Positions 61,694 through 64,000 of a stretch of DNA of 64,000 nt are shown one piece after another. The notes beneath the pieces were generated by a model, which was not told the DNA's origin, did no database searches, and was given only the letters and a program-made list of their open reading frames with translations. This DNA comes from an uncultured Candidatus Saccharibacteria bacterium. Lineage in GTDB: Bacteria > Patescibacteriota > Saccharimonadia > Saccharimonadales > Saccharimonadaceae. Location of the stretch: contig CALBZW010000022.1 of NCBI GenBank assembly GCA_937889535.1, forward strand, positions 1-64,000. Direction: 5' to 3'. The position numbers were made by a program, and so were the translations under genes. The first letter of the stretch is position 1. The number at the start of each line of letters is the position of its first letter.

Positions 61694-64000
61694 CTATCTG
61701 TTATTACGGAATTTTTTGTGACGGTTGTTTTTGGCTGGTTGGTTTTTAGTATTGTGCTGCTCCGAATTTGGGCGCAAGGTAGGTGAATTTGTATTTCCCT
61801 GTTCAGATTTTGAAGGTTTTTCGTCGGTTTCCGGTGTATTTGTGCTGGTCTTCTGAGCGGCGAGTGCGCCGAGATCTTTTAAGCCGAGTCTTTCTTTACC
61901 CTCGGCAGCATTGGGTGACATTTTGAGCTTACGGAAATCGCTCTGGGGGCTGGGGGTGTATTGGAATTGGGGTTTGTTCGGTTTTTGTTCGTTCCCTGTC
62001 ATAGCATTGCCTTCGCTACCGGCGGCGCGGCCGGAATCGGATAATTCCTTTTTATATTTTTCGGATTGCTCAATTGTGACGCGAATTTCTTCTTCGACAT
62101 CCTCACGGCGACGAGAATATAGGCGACGAGAACTTTCAACGATGCGATCAAAGTTGTCTTGTGGCGTGGTCGGGAGAGATAGGGTTGTAGCGGAGAAGGC
62201 CGGAGCTTTTTCGCCGTTAATAATCATCGAGATGACAAAATGACGGTTGTTCATTTGGATAAGGTCAGACTGGTCAAAAACTGGCTCAAATTGCTTGGCG
62301 AGAATCGGAGCATCGTCGGCGGAGACACGGAAAGAGATTGTCGTACCGACGTTGCCGAAGACGGCGTCGCGAACCGAGTCGGTCATCTGGGAAATATATT
62401 GGTTGGCAACGGTAAGATTCAGTCCATACTTCCTGGCTTCGGAAAGAATGACGGCGAAGCTATCAGTGGCGAAGTTTTGGAACTCATCAACATAGAGATA
62501 GAATGGTCGGCGATCGGCAACATCTGGTATGTCGGAGCGGCTCATAGCGGCTAACTGTACTTTCGTCACTAAGAATGCGCCAAGAATACCAGCATTGTCT
62601 TCACCAATAAGACCTTTACTGAGGTTCACGACGAGGATTTTTCCTTCATCCATAATTTTACGGACATTGAAGCTGGATTTTGGCTGACCGATAATATTAC
62701 GAATGATTGGGTTAGCGGTGAAGGCGCCAACTTTATTCAGAACTGGAGCAATACTTTCGTTCACTTGTTTCTCGTTCCATTGGCCGAACTCGTGTTTCCA
62801 GAATTGTAAAACTGTGACGTCGCGGCAATAATCTAGAGTCTCCTTACGAAAATCTTTATCAGTTAGAATCCGAGAAATATCCAGTAACGTTGTCTCGGGG
62901 CGATCAAGCAAGGCTAGTAAGGTATATCTTAAAATATGCTCAAGTCGTGGACCCCAAGAATCACCGAACATACGTTTCAAAACGCCAATGACTTCGGAAC
63001 AGACGTTTGGTTTGCGGGCGGGATCGTCGAGTTCGAGCGGATTAAAGGCGACTGGGTAAGCAGTGTCGGCTGGGTTGAAGTAGACGACGTCCTGGATACG
63101 ATGTTCGGGAACAAAGCGCAAGTTATTGATAGCGAAGTCGCCGTGCGGATCAATAATGCAGTAACCCTGGTTATAAAATACATCACTTAGCGCAAATAGC
63201 TCGAGCATGCCGCTTTTACCAGCGCCAGTTTGCCCGATGATATAGACGTGACGGCTACGGTCGCGACGATACATGCCGAATTGGTGATTAATGCCACGGA
63301 AATTCGTAAGGCCGAAAGCGGAGATATTCTCGTCGTGCGCGGGGTCACCAGTGACAAGCGGTAATTTAGCGGGTGGTTCGGCGGTTTTTGAGCTAGCCCA
63401 GACGATATTTGGGGTTTCGACGCTGGTGTGTGGTAAATGATAGACGCTGGCAAGTTCAGAAATATTAAGGATAAAACCGCGAGTGTTGAACTGGCGCATC
63501 TTGTAAGCGTCGAGATCTTCCATCTTAAAGCTGCCGCCAGTGAGATGGAAACCGTTGAGGTTGGTTGAGTTATATTGCTTGAACGTACCGACTAGGGCTT
63601 GCATGTTTAACTTAGCATTGGTCTGGTCGTTGCCGAGATAAGTTAGGCGAATTTTGACTTCATAGCCGAGCTTAGTGGCTTTTTCTTCGGCTTTGGCGAT
63701 GCGAGTTTTGTCGCGTTCGGAAAGTTCGGCCTTTTCGCCATTAGTGCCGCCGGTAGGAGGCTGGAAAAGTGCACTAAAGATACCAATAATCCATTTCCAA
63801 TCAATACCACCGCTGCTGTTACCGCCACCGAATAATTTATTGCCACTTTTTACTTTTTGAACCCAACGGTCGGTGGTTTTCTTATGCCAGTCGTCAGGAA
63901 TTGGGCGGGTGAGAATTTGGATCCAAAGTTCCTCAGAATTATCAGGGTTGAGTTTCGCTAAAGTACCAGTAATACCGGCGAGCGGGTCGACTTCAAAGTT
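61694..64000 (-). CDS. VirD4/TraG-like type IV conjugation ATPase (partial, N-terminus outside window)
   Basis: The frame is open to the window edge; at least 768 residues are encoded here. Walker A is IIGQTGAGKSGMLELF; Walker B and following LYVDEFQNFATDSFAVILSEARKYGLNLTVANQ are typical of TraG/VirD4/HerA-like ATPases; RVSADDAPILAKQFEPVF follows. The upstream part resembles the long N-terminal region of CPR TraG-like proteins, and the C-terminal 130 residues are Asn/Lys/Pro-rich. It probably energises a pilus or DNA transfer apparatus. The Panacea and fic genes follow within the same operon. Confidence 0.8.
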   Translation of the reverse strand, partial: NFEVDPLAGITGTLAKLNPDNSEELWIQILTRPIPDDWHKKTTDRWVQKVKSGNKLFGGGNSSGGIDWKWIIGIFSALFQPPTGGTNGEKAELSERDKTRIAKAEEKATKLGYEVKIRLTYLGNDQTNAKLNMQALVGTFKQYNSTNLNGFHLTGGSFKMEDLDAYKMRQFNTRGFILNISELASVYHLPHTSVETPNIVWASSKTAEPPAKLPLVTGDPAHDENISAFGLTNFRGINHQFGMYRRDRSRHVYIIGQTGAGKSGMLELFALSDVFYNQGYCIIDPHGDFAINNLRFVPEHRIQDVVYFNPADTAYPVAFNPLELDDPARKPNVCSEVIGVLKRMFGDSWGPRLEHILRYTLLALLDRPETTLLDISRILTDKDFRKETLDYCRDVTVLQFWKHEFGQWNEKQVNESIAPVLNKVGAFTANPIIRNIIGQPKSSFNVRKIMDEGKILVVNLSKGLIGEDNAGILGAFLVTKVQLAAMSRSDIPDVADRRPFYLYVDEFQNFATDSFAVILSEARKYGLNLTVANQYISQMTDSVRDAVFGNVGTTISFRVSADDAPILAKQFEPVFDQSDLIQMNNRHFVISMIINGEKAPAFSATTLSLPTTPQDNFDRIVESSRRLYSRRREDVEEEIRVTIEQSEKYKKELSDSGRAAGSEGNAMTGNEQKPNKPQFQYTPSPQSDFRKLKMSPNAAEGKERLGLKDLGALAAQKTSTNTPETDEKPSKSEQGNTNSPTLRPNSEQHNTKNQPAKNNRHKKFRNNR

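Overview
The window looks like a chromosomal segment of a Candidate Phyla Radiation bacterium, most probably a Saccharibacteria (TM7) genome. This is inferred from gene content and style: very compact genes, many leaderless transcripts with an extended -10 box, DUF5663-like proteins, a diversity-generating retroelement (DGR), a type IV ATPase, LPXTG-type surface proteins, a trimmed division and wall cluster, and few biosynthetic genes. I saw no rRNA, tRNA, CRISPR array or complete insertion sequence.

Layout. 0-4 kb: a DGR operon on the minus strand (DUF5663-like gene, Avd-like accessory gene, reverse transcriptase, small ORF, template repeat), preceded at the left edge by the tail of a variable repeat and a PD-(D/E)XK nuclease gene. 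4-21 kb: housekeeping genes (AAA ATPase, fmt, def, priA, recJ, rpsU, adk, map, ftsA, ftsZ, an nrdR homologue without its zinc ribbon, ileS). 21-23 kb, 36.5-37 kb and 46-46.9 kb: gene-poor islands carrying orphan variable-repeat cassettes next to long hairpin elements. 23-29 kb: coiled-coil and surface proteins, one with an Asp-Pro repeat and one with an LPTTG anchor. 29-46 kb: HD hydrolase, a second nuclease, rplU, P-type ATPase, GT-C glycosyltransferase, parAB, RNase J, two putative zinc proteases, clpC under a CIRCE operator, and clpP. 47-51 kb: rnhA, a second sortase-type surface protein, a CYTH protein, a DUF4868/KwaB-like protein. 51.7-59.7 kb: the dcw cluster (rsmH, ftsL-like, ftsI, mraY, ftsW, murG, ftsQ-like) with two unassigned candidate RNA regions. 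60-64 kb: a VirD4/TraG-like ATPase (cut by the window end), a Panacea-like antitoxin and a Fic toxin in one operon.

The most unusual signal is a set of dispersed cassettes. Five DGR variable-repeat copies (21.4, 22.0, 36.85, 46.4 and 46.75 kb), plus the tail of one at position 1, lie outside any normal target gene. Three of the islands also hold a 200-250 bp long-hairpin element whose stems differ in sequence but stay paired and whose apical motif is conserved. Two islands, after ileS and after parB, share the same order: long hairpin, short hairpin, variable repeat, conserved tail. Separately, palindromic inserts of 100-135 bp sit in frame inside fmt and priA and just after rplU.
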